From Halalkalibacter sp. APA_J-10(15) (GTDB taxonomy: Bacteria; Bacillota; Bacilli; Bacillales; Bacillaceae_D), in contig NZ_JALKEV010000001.1 of the NCBI RefSeq assembly GCF_023017105.1, positions 434,001 to 498,000 of the forward strand: 64,000 nucleotides of DNA, in the 5' to 3' direction. Both the position numbers and the translations under genes were made by a program. The notes beneath the pieces are model-generated. The model saw only the letters and a program-made list of their open reading frames with translations. It was not told where the DNA came from and searched no databases. Of the stretch, positions 54,001 to 62,378 are shown piece by piece (the first letter of the stretch is position 1; the number at the start of each line of letters is the position of its first letter).

Positions 54001-55035
54001 GCAGTAGCTAATTTTGAATTTGCTGCATACGATAGCTTCGGTCAAGCTCTGCAAATTGAAGGACCGAATGGCATCACAAATGATACGACTCCAGCGATAA
54101 GAGGTACTGTCGATCCTGATGCAGATCATGCGGTTATTACTATTATTGCGCCAGACGGAGAACGAATGGTCGTCAATCAAGATGATTTAATTATCAACCC
54201 AGATGGAACTTGGTCGTATCAAGTTCTAGAGAAGCTTGAACCAGGTGAATATCAGGTAGAAGTGACATCATCACAAGAAGGTCGTACAGATGTTACAAAA
54301 TATCATAGCTTTATTGTTGTTGATAAGGAATCACTTATTCAATTAGAAGAAGGTATTGCAAATAGAGGATTACAAGATTCTGCATATACCGGTGATTCAT
54401 GGAATGATTTTGACCGAGCGTTACAACATGCAAGAAATGTACTGTCAGATCCAGAAGCATCTCAAGATGAAGTAGATCAAGCTCTGGCGAATCTTGAAGA
54501 GGCTTATAAGAATCTTGTATATAAGCAAGGTTTGAAAGAAGAAGTAGCACAGTCAGAAACGCTCGATGAAGCACATTATTCGAAAGAGAGCTGGGCTCGT
54601 TACGTACAAGCCTTAGAGGCTGCTAAGCAAGTGTTGAATAATCCGGCATCTACACAAGAGGAGATCGATCAAGCAAGAGCTGACCTAGAAGCTGCGCGAC
54701 AAGCATTAACTGTCGACAAAACCGCACTTCAAGAAGCTGTCGATTATGCGAAAGGGTTAAACAATTCTGATTACACGAGTAAAAGCTGGGAACGCTATCA
54801 AGAAGCATTAAGCAGAGCGCTGGACGTGTTAAATGACCCTAATGCTACTCAATTAGAAATAGATCAGGCGTTAGCTGAATTAATCAAGGCTAGCGAAGGG
54901 CTTGAAGAGTATAAGGAATTACCTAATACAGCTACTGCTCTATTTAATTATATGTTCCTTGGATTAGGATTATTGTTTGTAGGATTGACATTTATGCTTT
55001 TGAGAAAGCGTAAGCGAAGAGTGAATGTACAATAG
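51016..55035 (+). CDS. LPXTG-type cell-wall protein with carbohydrate-binding-like, Ig-like and FIVAR modules
   Basis: 1339 residues, RBS AAGGAG. The signal peptide ends near TVLAAG. Order: a novel N-terminal part; a beta-sandwich (about 130-395) like lectin or CBM modules; an Ig-like domain; FIVAR-type helical modules near residues 545, 832, 1105, 1172 and 1237; SwmB-like and Ig-like beta domains between them (FEHGSNELVIEFDKSVVF; TPSFNGTVDGEVDSV). The sorting signal LPNTA begins at 1302, then a helix and RKRKRR. FIVAR modules in other species bind glycans or matrix components. It would be anchored by a housekeeping sortase. It is divergent from SAPR copy 3. Confidence 0.9.
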   Translation: MRRYKSKMVIFMIFILIWGIVVPGFGGQTVLAAGLEDIEYNPLIGDEVQVAPNFQISEVATPSLAEGKLIFRIEEPYVGTDKLVIPEGTTTTVDVDGEIKTITINANGEILLDGAPIASVNRINNGEAGPLQIDLSTPLPNGNFEQVGHTGYVPDWDIYPNEHVTYESYQPIILGELASRTQGRPYTQISDSGPPYTVSGPDYTYITDVRYDGTGGRPNYEGSESTQFDIRDINNLYRGVFIANDPNDDEPESRNYLKLGFQRGLVNDSTSSAQTSAFAVQATSSAFYANAGDQLYFDWRARTTSNTSTHDDYEVYGFLLDANTEEVVSLLMYGRGFDQYWTTTNGTVDETGNYKFRFVAGSFDRTGGRALGAELRINNVRVVSSQVSTEVVEAIAQLVYYQNTEYSGDRPVNIELTDANNGSVELVDSELVIKMNTQEEASAELTSDLEIVGPEDGEFIYHPTQKGIAGTTQPGSSVDVVVTSPEGHIVYNGPANVEEDGAWSIELADDLIRGEYTIEATASKGGATSDVEVTNFTFVDYAELEDYYNVVKDLVESEYQSGWDSDSSDRDPAFSEALQNAKDILDEIANAGGSNPNQAAIDQALSELQNAKDGLVRVSPVEHFASFEHGSNELVIEFDKSVVFANLENTTDGFTVTVGEGEHERQLTVTNAVANGVNVILTVDEELDSDVKVTVAYNEELAGSNLIGAEEDNPGPVRDFQGDFPATDEFGAALQIEGTTGNTDDSTPSFNGTVDGEVDSVKVDIVDADGNVVTEILAIVNKEDGTWTVSDSEWAGLEPLDLGDYQVVVTATKEGRSAVVKEESFTVVDKSVLQEVLDEVVQFEEDDYRSGWDDFVRELENAQQVINNPTASQNEVDQALEDLRVAREGLEKHAPIAEDAKFLHGHGEIIVEFGKNVTFIDENADLTAGFTVTVDGQLVEVIAVERIGLDQEGKSNQLKLTLADGTQLSSDADIQVLYDEEAGSSNLIGDEENGTAVANFEFAAYDSFGQALQIEGPNGITNDTTPAIRGTVDPDADHAVITIIAPDGERMVVNQDDLIINPDGTWSYQVLEKLEPGEYQVEVTSSQEGRTDVTKYHSFIVVDKESLIQLEEGIANRGLQDSAYTGDSWNDFDRALQHARNVLSDPEASQDEVDQALANLEEAYKNLVYKQGLKEEVAQSETLDEAHYSKESWARYVQALEAAKQVLNNPASTQEEIDQARADLEAARQALTVDKTALQEAVDYAKGLNNSDYTSKSWERYQEALSRALDVLNDPNATQLEIDQALAELIKASEGLEEYKELPNTATALFNYMFLGLGLLFVGLTFMLLRKRKRRVNVQ

Positions 55036-55158
55036 ATCGTTGAGAGAAGACTGCTTTCAAATGTAAGGAATAACGATGGAGCTTAGCTCTATTCACCTCG
55101 AAAGGAGAAACGACTTCTCATAACACGAAAAAATATAGCGACTCCGTACATTTTTTCA

Positions 55159-55206
55159 GGGGTATCCCAAAAGGTCCAGATGTACCTTTTGGGATACCCC
55201 CTTTTC
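55159..55206 (+). terminator. Strong terminator after the second adhesin
   Basis: GGGGTATCCCAAAAGGT (55159-55175) pairs with ACCTTTTGGGATACCCC (55184-55200), a 17-bp perfect stem, followed by CTTTT. A looser AAAAAA/TTTTTT stem precedes it at 55134-55156. Closely related to the hairpin at 60342. Confidence 0.88.
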
Positions 55207-55353
55207 ATTGTACATAAAGCATAAAGCGTTTCTATTATATGATCTCTTTTAGGTTTTACACATTTCTGTAAAAAGGAAAATGATCCTATACTATCCGCGT
55301 TGTCTTCTGTACTATAATCATGAAAGAATAAGGAGTGGTTGGAGGGTATAGAA

Positions 55354-56205
55354 GTGGAGATTAATCGGAAGACCTTCGGTGGGATAGTTGTCGTTATAGC
55401 TTATCTGATTTGGTTTAGGGGAGGAGACAATCAATGGGTCATATTGCCCACATCGCTGATCTTTTGTATTGTTGGTGTGCTAATTTTAAAGGAGAAGGAA
55501 CAACGGTGGTATGAGAATAATTGGTTTAAGGTGTATGTGAGCGCCTTTTTATTTATGTGTGTCTTTTTAGTGATGGAGTTTATTTTTCAAATGAAGGTTA
55601 GCTGGTTTATTCCTGAAGAAGCGATTTATTCCAAACCATATACTTCATTTTACACACAAATTTTAACGTATATCCTCTGTTTTTACTTATGGTTCGTATT
55701 TACTCGATGTTACTTTTGGGGTGAAGGTGAACAGTGGATAAGTAGATGGAGATCTTTTTTAATAATGCTTATGGTATTTGTAGTGGTTAATATATTGCTC
55801 ATGAATGAATACCAATATGTAGATGAACGTTCGATACATAGTAATAGTGTATTTCATTCTAATACAACCATTGAGTGGGAAGAGATTCGATATACATTTA
55901 TTGATTCGAACGTAAGAACAATGGCTGGTATGTATGGAAGGAAAGAGCGTATTTTTGAATGGGAGTTTCATTTCATTAGTGATGGGGATGAAATAACTTT
56001 TGCTGGTATGAATTTTAATCGAGATGATATTAATGGTTCTGCACTTATCATGAATGAGCTTAGGGAGAGAGATGTAACAATTATCGGTTTAATGTGGCAA
56101 ATGCCTAAGAATGATTGGGATTATTTATATACTATTTTAGAAAGAGTTGATGAAGAGTTAGCAGAGCTTTATTCTGAGACTTTTTTTAATCATCCAGGCC
56201 AGTAG
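55354..56205 (+). CDS. Membrane protein of unknown function
   Basis: About 283 residues from GTG 55354, chosen because GGAGGG at 55341-55346 is well spaced; TTG 55339 is an alternative. Five hydrophobic helices fill the first 165 residues (GGIVVVIAYLIWF, ILPTSLIFCIVGVLIL, VYVSAFLFMCVFLVMEFIF and two more). The last 110 residues are soluble and acidic (EWEEIRYTFIDSNVRT; EFHFISDGDEITFAG) and may form a small beta domain. I recognise no family. It stands alone and converges on yesN across a shared terminator. Confidence 0.75.
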   Translation: MEINRKTFGGIVVVIAYLIWFRGGDNQWVILPTSLIFCIVGVLILKEKEQRWYENNWFKVYVSAFLFMCVFLVMEFIFQMKVSWFIPEEAIYSKPYTSFYTQILTYILCFYLWFVFTRCYFWGEGEQWISRWRSFLIMLMVFVVVNILLMNEYQYVDERSIHSNSVFHSNTTIEWEEIRYTFIDSNVRTMAGMYGRKERIFEWEFHFISDGDEITFAGMNFNRDDINGSALIMNELRERDVTIIGLMWQMPKNDWDYLYTILERVDEELAELYSETFFNHPGQ

Positions 56206-56214
56206 TGAATGTGC

Positions 56215-56260
56215 GAGCCATTGCAGTGTATAGTACTGTAATGGCTCTTACACTTTTTTA
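56215..56260 (+). terminator. Shared terminator between convergent genes
   Basis: GAGCCATTGCAGT (56215-56227) pairs with ACTGTAATGGCTC (56235-56247) with one wobble; TTTTTT follows six bases after the stem. It serves the unknown membrane protein and may affect the yesN-type gene ending at 56258. Confidence 0.7.
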
Positions 56261-57007
56261 ACGTTCTCTATACTCACTCGGATAATAATCCGTATTATTT
56301 TTAAAGACACGACTGAAATAGTGCTGATCCGGATATCCGACGAGCTTACCGACAGTTTTAATATCCATGTTTACGTTTGTCGTGAGAAGTCGCTTCGCTT
56401 CATTAATGCGAAGACGAGTTAAATATTTAATCGGAGTTTCTCCAGTATGTTTTTTGAAAACTTTGCTTAAATAATCGGTAGAAAAATTAAGCTGAGCTGC
56501 GATGTCCTTTAATGATAAGTCCTCATGAAAGTGATTTTTTATATAAAGCTTAATCGTTTCGATAAGCTCCTCAGGATCATAGCCAGCTAAGGAATTTACG
56601 ACATGAGCTAGGGACTCAAGATCATTTTTTAATTGTAATTCGATTCGAGATAAGGTGGCACCGAGCTCCTCATTGACGGTTGGTTTCAACAAATATTCAT
56701 TCACTTGAAAGGCAATGGCTTGGCGTGCGTATTCAAATTCGTGATGACCACTTATAATGACCACTTTAATATGCGGATAGCCGAAAAATAGCTGCTTGGC
56801 AAGCTCAAGACCATCCATCATTGGCATGCGAATATCAGTTAAAACAAGGTCAGGAAGGTGCTCTTCAATGAGAGTTAAAGCCTCTCTTCCGTTCATGGCT
56901 TCACCAACGACTTGGATCGTCTCGTTTAGTTCGTGAACTTTTTTCGTGATGCTGCGTCTTATTAATGCTTCGTCCTCGACGACGATCGCTTTGAATTTAG
57001 TTGTCAT
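56258..57007 (-). CDS. Response regulator with AraC output domain, YesN family
   Basis: 249 residues, the compact form of YesN. The receiver has VVEDEALIRRS and phosphoacceptor Asp in LVLTDIRMPMMDG, with Lys in YLLKPTVN. A short linker leads to the AraC double helix-turn-helix (LSLKDIAAQLNFSTDYLSKVFK; TVGKLVGYPDQHYFSRVFK). RBS is GGAGG. It lies three bases after the sensor gene and is co-transcribed with it. It probably activates the importer operon that starts at 59026 on the opposite strand. Confidence 0.93.
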   Translation of the reverse strand: MTTKFKAIVVEDEALIRRSITKKVHELNETIQVVGEAMNGREALTLIEEHLPDLVLTDIRMPMMDGLELAKQLFFGYPHIKVVIISGHHEFEYARQAIAFQVNEYLLKPTVNEELGATLSRIELQLKNDLESLAHVVNSLAGYDPEELIETIKLYIKNHFHEDLSLKDIAAQLNFSTDYLSKVFKKHTGETPIKYLTRLRINEAKRLLTTNVNMDIKTVGKLVGYPDQHYFSRVFKNNTDYYPSEYRER

Positions 57008-57010
57008 CCT

Positions 57011-58870
57011 TCATTCCTCCCTTTTTCTTTCGTGGGTGGAGGTGCTGATCGTAATCATTGCTCCTCCATTTTTTTTGTTTTGGATATTTACATTCAATTC
57101 TTGTTCGTACATGAGCTTCAACCTCGTTATGACATTCTTTAAGCCCATTCCGTTAATACTAAGCTGCGGTAACGCACGAAGCTTGTTTTCAGTAAGAAAG
57201 GCTTGAAGCTGGCTTATAATATCAGGGTCAAAGCCTGGACCGTTATCAGTAATCGTGATGGACCAGCTTGTATCAGTTTGTTGGCCAGTGATCGTAATAT
57301 GCCAAGGGGGTGGAACATGTAACCCGTGCTTAATCGAGTTCTCCACGAGTGGTTGAATCGACAATTTCGGAACAATAATTGTGTTCATTTCGTCTGGGAT
57401 ATCAAAGGTATAGATAAGCTGATCTTCATAACGAATGTCCATACATTCTAGGTAGTGCTTCGTATAATTTAATTCGTCTCGTAATGGAACACCTTGTTTG
57501 CTCTCTGTAGCTATATATCGCAGCATAAAAGACATATTCTCGCAAAGCTTTACAATTTCATGATCCATTCCAGCCTCCGCCATTGCGCTAATGTTCGAAA
57601 GGTTGTTGTATAAGAAATGTGGATTCATCTGTGACTGGAGGGCGAGAAATTTCGCATCCATTTCCTGTGAACGGGCAATAAGTAGCTCATCGAGGGAATG
57701 AGATAGCTTTTGATTCATCGCGTGAAATGAACGATTTAATGTGTCGATTTCGCCGATCGAAAAGCTTTCAGTATGGAGATCATTCGTGTTGGATAAATTA
57801 GTTAGATCTATTTGCTTGATCTTTTTCGTTAATTGATTCAATGGTTGAGTCACTCGTTTGGAAACGATGAAGGAAATCCAAAGAATCACCCCGAGTGCAA
57901 CAATGAAAATGATGGCGAACAAATAGGTCATTCGATTCAAAAAGGCGTAGAGCTCCTTTTGATTTTGAACAATGATGATGCTTAACCCTGTATCGGCAGA
58001 AGACGTATGGATCATTAATTGTTTACTATGGTCAGCTGGACTCGTAATGTGATGAGTCTTATCCTCTTGTAGCTGAAGCTGATGAATGATATTCAAATAG
58101 TCATCTCCATAAAAGGAATCTGATTGTTGTTCATAAGGGTAAAAAAAAGTGCCGCTTTCGTTAACGACATAAATATCAATTTGTTCATTAGCGTTCATCG
58201 TATTGTGAATCGAATGAAAGACCGTATGTGCCCCTTGTAAAATTTCAACAATCCCTTGTTCGACATAATGACGATCTTTATACACTCTTGTTAGCGCAAC
58301 GTATGTTGGATTTGTCGAATGCTGTTTAATCGAATATGGGAGCTCCTCTTCACGAACGAGACTTATATGCTTAAATCCGTCTTTTGCTTTTGTTTCTGGA
58401 TACCATGTACGATTTATGACGTCGATTGTAAGTTCACCATTAAAAAGACCAGCTCCGAGCATTTTGCCGTCAAAATCGTAAATGTTCGCTTGCTTCGCTG
58501 TTTGTGAGCTACTAATAATGGCAAGAATGACATCGATTAGTGTTGTCGTGCTTTCATATCGTTCAAGGTCAATTAATATGCCACCTTCATACTCCTCAGA
58601 AATGGGAGTGAGATCATTATTGAAATGCTCCTTTACTAAATTTGAGTAGACGATGTTCATTGAGAAATTGTTTATTTTCTCTAGCTCTTGATCAATCGCA
58701 TGTGAGATCGAACGGCTCAATTGCTGTTGTTGCTCAGCTATATTATTGCGATTGTAATTGTATAAGGCGGTGAACAAAATGGCCGCAATTAAAAATAAAA
58801 CGATACAAAAGAAGAGTGAATAATAGTTAAATAAGCGTGACTGTAGCGTTTGATGAGTAAGCGGTAACAT
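57011..58870 (-). CDS. Sensor histidine kinase, YesM family
   Basis: 619 residues, RBS AGGAGG. An N-terminal membrane helix (FFCIVLFLIAAILFTALY), a large extracellular sensor of about 270 residues, a second helix (FAIIFIVALGVILWISFIV), a HAMP linker (RVTQPLNQLTKKIKQI), the His-kinase motif LQSQMNPHFLYNNLS with the phosphorylated His, and an ATPase domain (SIQPLVENSIKHGL; ITDNGPGFDPD). YesM kinases detect extracellular carbohydrates or the loaded binding protein. Divergent orientation to the importer at 59026 is the standard layout. Confidence 0.94.
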   Translation of the reverse strand: MLPLTHQTLQSRLFNYYSLFFCIVLFLIAAILFTALYNYNRNNIAEQQQQLSRSISHAIDQELEKINNFSMNIVYSNLVKEHFNNDLTPISEEYEGGILIDLERYESTTTLIDVILAIISSSQTAKQANIYDFDGKMLGAGLFNGELTIDVINRTWYPETKAKDGFKHISLVREEELPYSIKQHSTNPTYVALTRVYKDRHYVEQGIVEILQGAHTVFHSIHNTMNANEQIDIYVVNESGTFFYPYEQQSDSFYGDDYLNIIHQLQLQEDKTHHITSPADHSKQLMIHTSSADTGLSIIIVQNQKELYAFLNRMTYLFAIIFIVALGVILWISFIVSKRVTQPLNQLTKKIKQIDLTNLSNTNDLHTESFSIGEIDTLNRSFHAMNQKLSHSLDELLIARSQEMDAKFLALQSQMNPHFLYNNLSNISAMAEAGMDHEIVKLCENMSFMLRYIATESKQGVPLRDELNYTKHYLECMDIRYEDQLIYTFDIPDEMNTIIVPKLSIQPLVENSIKHGLHVPPPWHITITGQQTDTSWSITITDNGPGFDPDIISQLQAFLTENKLRALPQLSINGMGLKNVITRLKLMYEQELNVNIQNKKNGGAMITISTSTHERKREE

Positions 58871-58946
58871 CTTTGTTCCTCCTATGGTTATACCGTTCTA
58901 AAAAGTGCAAACGATAGGCCGTTTTTGTCTATTGAGCAAACATGAA

Positions 58947-58960
58947 TGTAAGCGTATTCT
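58947..58960 (+). promoter_or_regulatory. cre-like site upstream of the CUT1 importer
   Basis: TGTAAGCGTATTCT differs from the cre consensus TGWAARCGYTWNCW at one position. It lies in the 155-base divergent spacer between yesM and the binding-protein gene, where CcpA repression would be expected. Confidence 0.45.
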
Positions 58961-59025
58961 TAATTTAGTAGGCGGCGCCGTTCTAGATAATAGTAAATCA
59001 AAAACACAGGGGGTTCAATAACCTT

Positions 59026-60330
59026 ATGAAAAGAAAATGGATTGCACTTATGATGTCGACTTTATTATTAATCGTTCTAGCAGCATGTGGCTCAAGTGAT
59101 GACTCAACAGGTGAAGAAGAGCGTAAAGATGTGACATTATCGTTTGGAACGCATCAATCTGGTATTCCTCGAACAGGGATTATGCAAGAGATGGCTGAGG
59201 ATTTTGCAGAGGAAACAGGTATTAAGATTGATTTTCAAGTCGTACCAGATGCCCAGTGGCGTGATTTAATTCGAGCGAAATTATCAACAGGAGAAGCGCC
59301 AGATATTATTAATTTAGATGTCGATCCTTTAAGTTTAAATGCGAACTTAAGACCTGAGGATAATGCCCTTGACTTAACAGACGAAGAGTTTGCAAGTCGG
59401 ATGGATGAAGAAATTTTACCATCCGTTAGCTATAACGATAAAGTCTATGGCGTAACGTATGCACCAAGAAAGATTTGGTATGTCTATTACAATAAGAGTA
59501 TTTTTGAAGACTTAGGGTTGGAAATTCCAACAACCTATGAGGAATTTAAGCACGTCGCTGGTGCGATTCATGAAACAGGTGTTATTCCATTTTGGCAAGC
59601 GCCAGGAAGTGGCTGGTACCAAGTACTACCTTTATTTGAAATTGGTCCACATTATGAGAATGTAGAGCCAGGCACTTATGAGAAGCTTAATAACAATGAG
59701 ATGCTCGTAGCTGAGATGGATCACTTAAAGACAGTGATCGAGCAGGTGAATGAATTTGCTGATTTGGGCTATTACGGTGAGAACTTCATCTCGAATACAG
59801 TAGAAGCAGGCTTAGATGCGTTCGGTCGTGAAGAAGCAGCGATGATTCTACGAGTTCCTGGTACTGAGCAAGAAATTATTGATGCTCATCCTGAAATGGA
59901 CGGTAATATTGGATTCTTCGTTATGCCGTGGGGCGATAACCAAACAATTGGTGTGAACCCAGGTGGATCAGCGGCTATGTTTGGGAATCAGAATAGCGAG
60001 CATGAAGAGGAAATTCGTGAGTTTTTCCGCTGGATGACGAAAAATGAAAACATTCAACGTTTCTTTGACGGTGGTGAAGGAAACTTAACGATCAGCTGGC
60101 CAGAAATTGAACCGAAGCTAACACCTGATTATATTGAATACGAAGAAAATTTAGATTCAGGAACTGTTATGCAAGCGGCTGTCACATATATTGACCCACA
60201 GTGGATGGATATTGGGAAAGACATTTCTGGTATGTTTGCCGGAGCACTTACTCCAGAGCAAATCCTTGAGAATATTGACAATCGGCGAGCAGAACTAGCA
60301 AAAGTTCAGCAAGATCCTGCTTGGGATTAA
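59026..60330 (+). CDS. Extracellular sugar-binding lipoprotein, CUT1 family
   Basis: 434 residues. The lipoprotein signal ends in VLAACG (lipidated Cys near residue 21), followed by an acidic linker. The mature protein begins VTLSFGTHQSG and has the family 1 binding-protein pattern (FQVVPDAQWRDLIRAKLSTG; WGDNQTIGVNPGG). It captures an oligosaccharide for the two permeases downstream. It is separated from them by 216 bases that contain two hairpins, which should leave the binding protein more abundant than the permeases. The substrate is unknown. Confidence 0.93.
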   Translation: MKRKWIALMMSTLLLIVLAACGSSDDSTGEEERKDVTLSFGTHQSGIPRTGIMQEMAEDFAEETGIKIDFQVVPDAQWRDLIRAKLSTGEAPDIINLDVDPLSLNANLRPEDNALDLTDEEFASRMDEEILPSVSYNDKVYGVTYAPRKIWYVYYNKSIFEDLGLEIPTTYEEFKHVAGAIHETGVIPFWQAPGSGWYQVLPLFEIGPHYENVEPGTYEKLNNNEMLVAEMDHLKTVIEQVNEFADLGYYGENFISNTVEAGLDAFGREEAAMILRVPGTEQEIIDAHPEMDGNIGFFVMPWGDNQTIGVNPGGSAAMFGNQNSEHEEEIREFFRWMTKNENIQRFFDGGEGNLTISWPEIEPKLTPDYIEYEENLDSGTVMQAAVTYIDPQWMDIGKDISGMFAGALTPEQILENIDNRRAELAKVQQDPAWD

Positions 60331-60341
60331 TGAAGCAAAGG

Positions 60342-60379
60342 GGGGTGTCCTAAGAGGTATTTACCTTTTGGAACACCCC
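60342..60379 (+). other. Intra-operon hairpin, same family as the 55159 terminator
   Basis: GGGGTGTCCTAAGAGGTA (60342-60359) pairs with TACCTTTTGGAACACCCC (60362-60379), with mismatches in the middle. No T-run follows (GAAAACG). It lies 12 bases after the binding-protein stop and may protect or attenuate the transcript. Confidence 0.65.
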
Positions 60380-60412
60380 TGAAAACGATGATAGCTGTTT
60401 TAGTGAGTACGG

Positions 60413-60452
60413 TGGCACCAAAAAAGTTAAAAATCAAACTTATTAGTGCTCC
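60413..60452 (+). repeat. AAAAAGTTAAAAATCAAA-core hairpin inside the importer operon
   Basis: The core AAAAAGTTAAAAATCAAACT at 60421-60440 is flanked by GCAC and GTGC arms, so AAGTT pairs with AACTT and GCAC with GTGC. It lies between binding-protein and permease genes. Confidence 0.55.
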
Positions 60453-60546
60453 TGCAAGAACGAGTTGCTTACAACGAATAAAAAAAGAGACCTTTACTAT
60501 CGTTGTTTCATTCATCGTCAGCAAAGATTTGGAAGGAGTGAGAGGA

Positions 60547-61422
60547 TTGAATCGAAATAAGCTGTATCCGTGGTATTTTTCGCTTGGGGCGATTGTCATT
60601 TATTTTATCTTTATTGTATTGCCTTCCTTTATGGGGATTTATTATTCATTTACAGATTGGAATAGTTATTCGGATATTAAAAATTTCATTGGTTTGGACA
60701 ATTATCGGACCATTTTGTTTGGGGATCAAGTGTATATGACGTTCATTAAAAATACATTTGTGTTCACGCTTGTGACGTCGATCGCCAAGACGGTATTAGG
60801 ACTTTTAATTGCGATTCTGCTAGTTAATGGGGTACGGGCAGCAAATTTCCACCGAATGGTCATTTTTTCTCCGCAAGTGTTGTCCTTTTTAATTATCGGA
60901 CTGGTTTTTAAAAGTTTGCTAGATCCGAATTTCGGTTTTGTCAATAATACGTTACGTTCTATTGGTTTAGATTTTTTGGCGATGGATTGGTTAGGCTCGC
61001 TAGCGTGGGCCATGCCGTCCGTGATGGCCGTTGATACGTGGAAGGGAATGGGCTATATTATGGTTCTCTTCATTGCGGGATTACTTGCCATTCCGAACGA
61101 TTACTATGAGGCGGCAGAAATCGATGGGGCAGGCTTTTTCAAGCGCTTGTTCTCGATTACATTGCCGATGCTTTTGCCCACGATTACAATTACGACGGTA
61201 TTGAACATTACGTATGGATTACGTGTATTCGATATCATATACGTCTTAACGAACGGTGGACCAGGGAATGCAACAGACGTGATTAACACAGCTGTCTATT
61301 CGGCGTTTGCAAAAGGATATTGGGGCTTAGGAAGTGCCTTGTCAACGTTACTATTTGTCATCATGGTTGTTGTTTCCTTCTTCATTATTCGTACGATGAA
61401 CAAAAAGGCGGTGGAATACTAA
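60547..61422 (+). CDS. ABC sugar transporter permease, CUT1 (MalF/UgpA-like)
   Basis: About 291 residues from TTG 60547 (MNRNKLYPWYFSLGAIVIYF), chosen because AAGGAG lies at 60533-60538 and the product then begins at the first membrane segment; the open frame extends to 60388 but that part is hairpin sequence. Six membrane helices; the EAA loop YEAAEIDGAGFFKRLFSITL faces the ATPase. The ATPase is not encoded nearby. It forms a heterodimer with the next gene's product. Confidence 0.92.
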   Translation: MNRNKLYPWYFSLGAIVIYFIFIVLPSFMGIYYSFTDWNSYSDIKNFIGLDNYRTILFGDQVYMTFIKNTFVFTLVTSIAKTVLGLLIAILLVNGVRAANFHRMVIFSPQVLSFLIIGLVFKSLLDPNFGFVNNTLRSIGLDFLAMDWLGSLAWAMPSVMAVDTWKGMGYIMVLFIAGLLAIPNDYYEAAEIDGAGFFKRLFSITLPMLLPTITITTVLNITYGLRVFDIIYVLTNGGPGNATDVINTAVYSAFAKGYWGLGSALSTLLFVIMVVVSFFIIRTMNKKAVEY

Positions 61423-62244
61423 ATGAAAGCAAAAAAAGGGGTATCAATCCTACTGAATATCGTTGCTTGGCTATTAAGCATTATTGTGATTCTTCCGTTT
61501 GCTGTTATTTTGCTTAACTCTTTTAAAACGGATGCAGAGGCGACTGTTCTGACATTGCGATTGCCAGAGCAGTGGATGTTCGAAAACTACGCGATCGTGT
61601 TTGAACGTGGGAACTTGGCTGTATCGTTTTTTAATAGTATTTTACACTCGGTTGTGAGTACATCGATCTTAGTCATTCTCGTTGCGTTTGCAGCTTTTGT
61701 GTTAGCGCGTAATCCTTCAAAGCTCAATCAGGCGATTTATTTCTTCATTATATTAGGGATTACCCTGCCACTTAATTATATTCCGTTAATGAATGTAATG
61801 AAGACGCTTGGATTAATTAATTCGCATTGGGGGATGATCCTGCTATACACGGGAATGGGACTACCGATTTCATTATTTATTGCTTACGCATTTGTGCGGA
61901 ATATTCCGCGCGAGCTTGATGAAGCGGCGGTCATTGATGGCTGCCATGCATTTAGTTTATTTTACCGAGTGATTTTGCCGCTATTAAAGCCAGTTCTTGT
62001 GACGATTTTTGTATTGAATTTCATGAATGTCTGGAATGAGTTTACAGCGCCACTTTATTTCCTTAACTCTGTAGATAAATGGCCAGTGACGTTAGCCGTG
62101 TTTAACTTTTTTGGACAGTTTAGCGCACAGTGGAATTTAGTGAGTGCGAATATCGTGCTAACATCGATCCCCGTATTGATTGTCTTTATTATAGGACAGA
62201 AGCATATTGTCGGGGGCTTGACGTCTGGTGCGGTGAAGGGGTAA
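61423..62244 (+). CDS. ABC sugar transporter permease, CUT1 (MalG/UgpE-like)
   Basis: 273 residues. The ATG follows the previous stop directly (TAAATG). Six membrane helices; the EAA loop is LDEAAVIDGCHAFSLFYRVI; the C-terminus IVGGLTSGAVKG is typical of the family. It completes the importer with the binding protein at 59026. The YesM/YesN pair is the probable controller. The next gene is convergent beyond a hairpin. Confidence 0.93.
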   Translation: MKAKKGVSILLNIVAWLLSIIVILPFAVILLNSFKTDAEATVLTLRLPEQWMFENYAIVFERGNLAVSFFNSILHSVVSTSILVILVAFAAFVLARNPSKLNQAIYFFIILGITLPLNYIPLMNVMKTLGLINSHWGMILLYTGMGLPISLFIAYAFVRNIPRELDEAAVIDGCHAFSLFYRVILPLLKPVLVTIFVLNFMNVWNEFTAPLYFLNSVDKWPVTLAVFNFFGQFSAQWNLVSANIVLTSIPVLIVFIIGQKHIVGGLTSGAVKG

Positions 62245-62253
62245 GGATTGTTT

Positions 62254-62292
62254 AGCACACAAAGAATTGGAAGACTCTTTGTGTGCTTATTA
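62254..62292 (+). terminator. Hairpin after the importer operon
   Basis: AGCACACAAAGA (62254-62265) pairs with TCTTTGTGTGCT (62276-62287), 12 bp perfect, followed by a broken T-run. A second inverted repeat, AATACGCT/AGCGTATT, lies at 62301-62336. Confidence 0.7.
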
Positions 62293-62378
62293 TTGTATAT
62301 AATACGCTATCTCAAATGATAAAGGGACAGCGTATTTAAGAAATGAAGGACTCCGAAGAAAAAGTGAGATGCAGTTAT

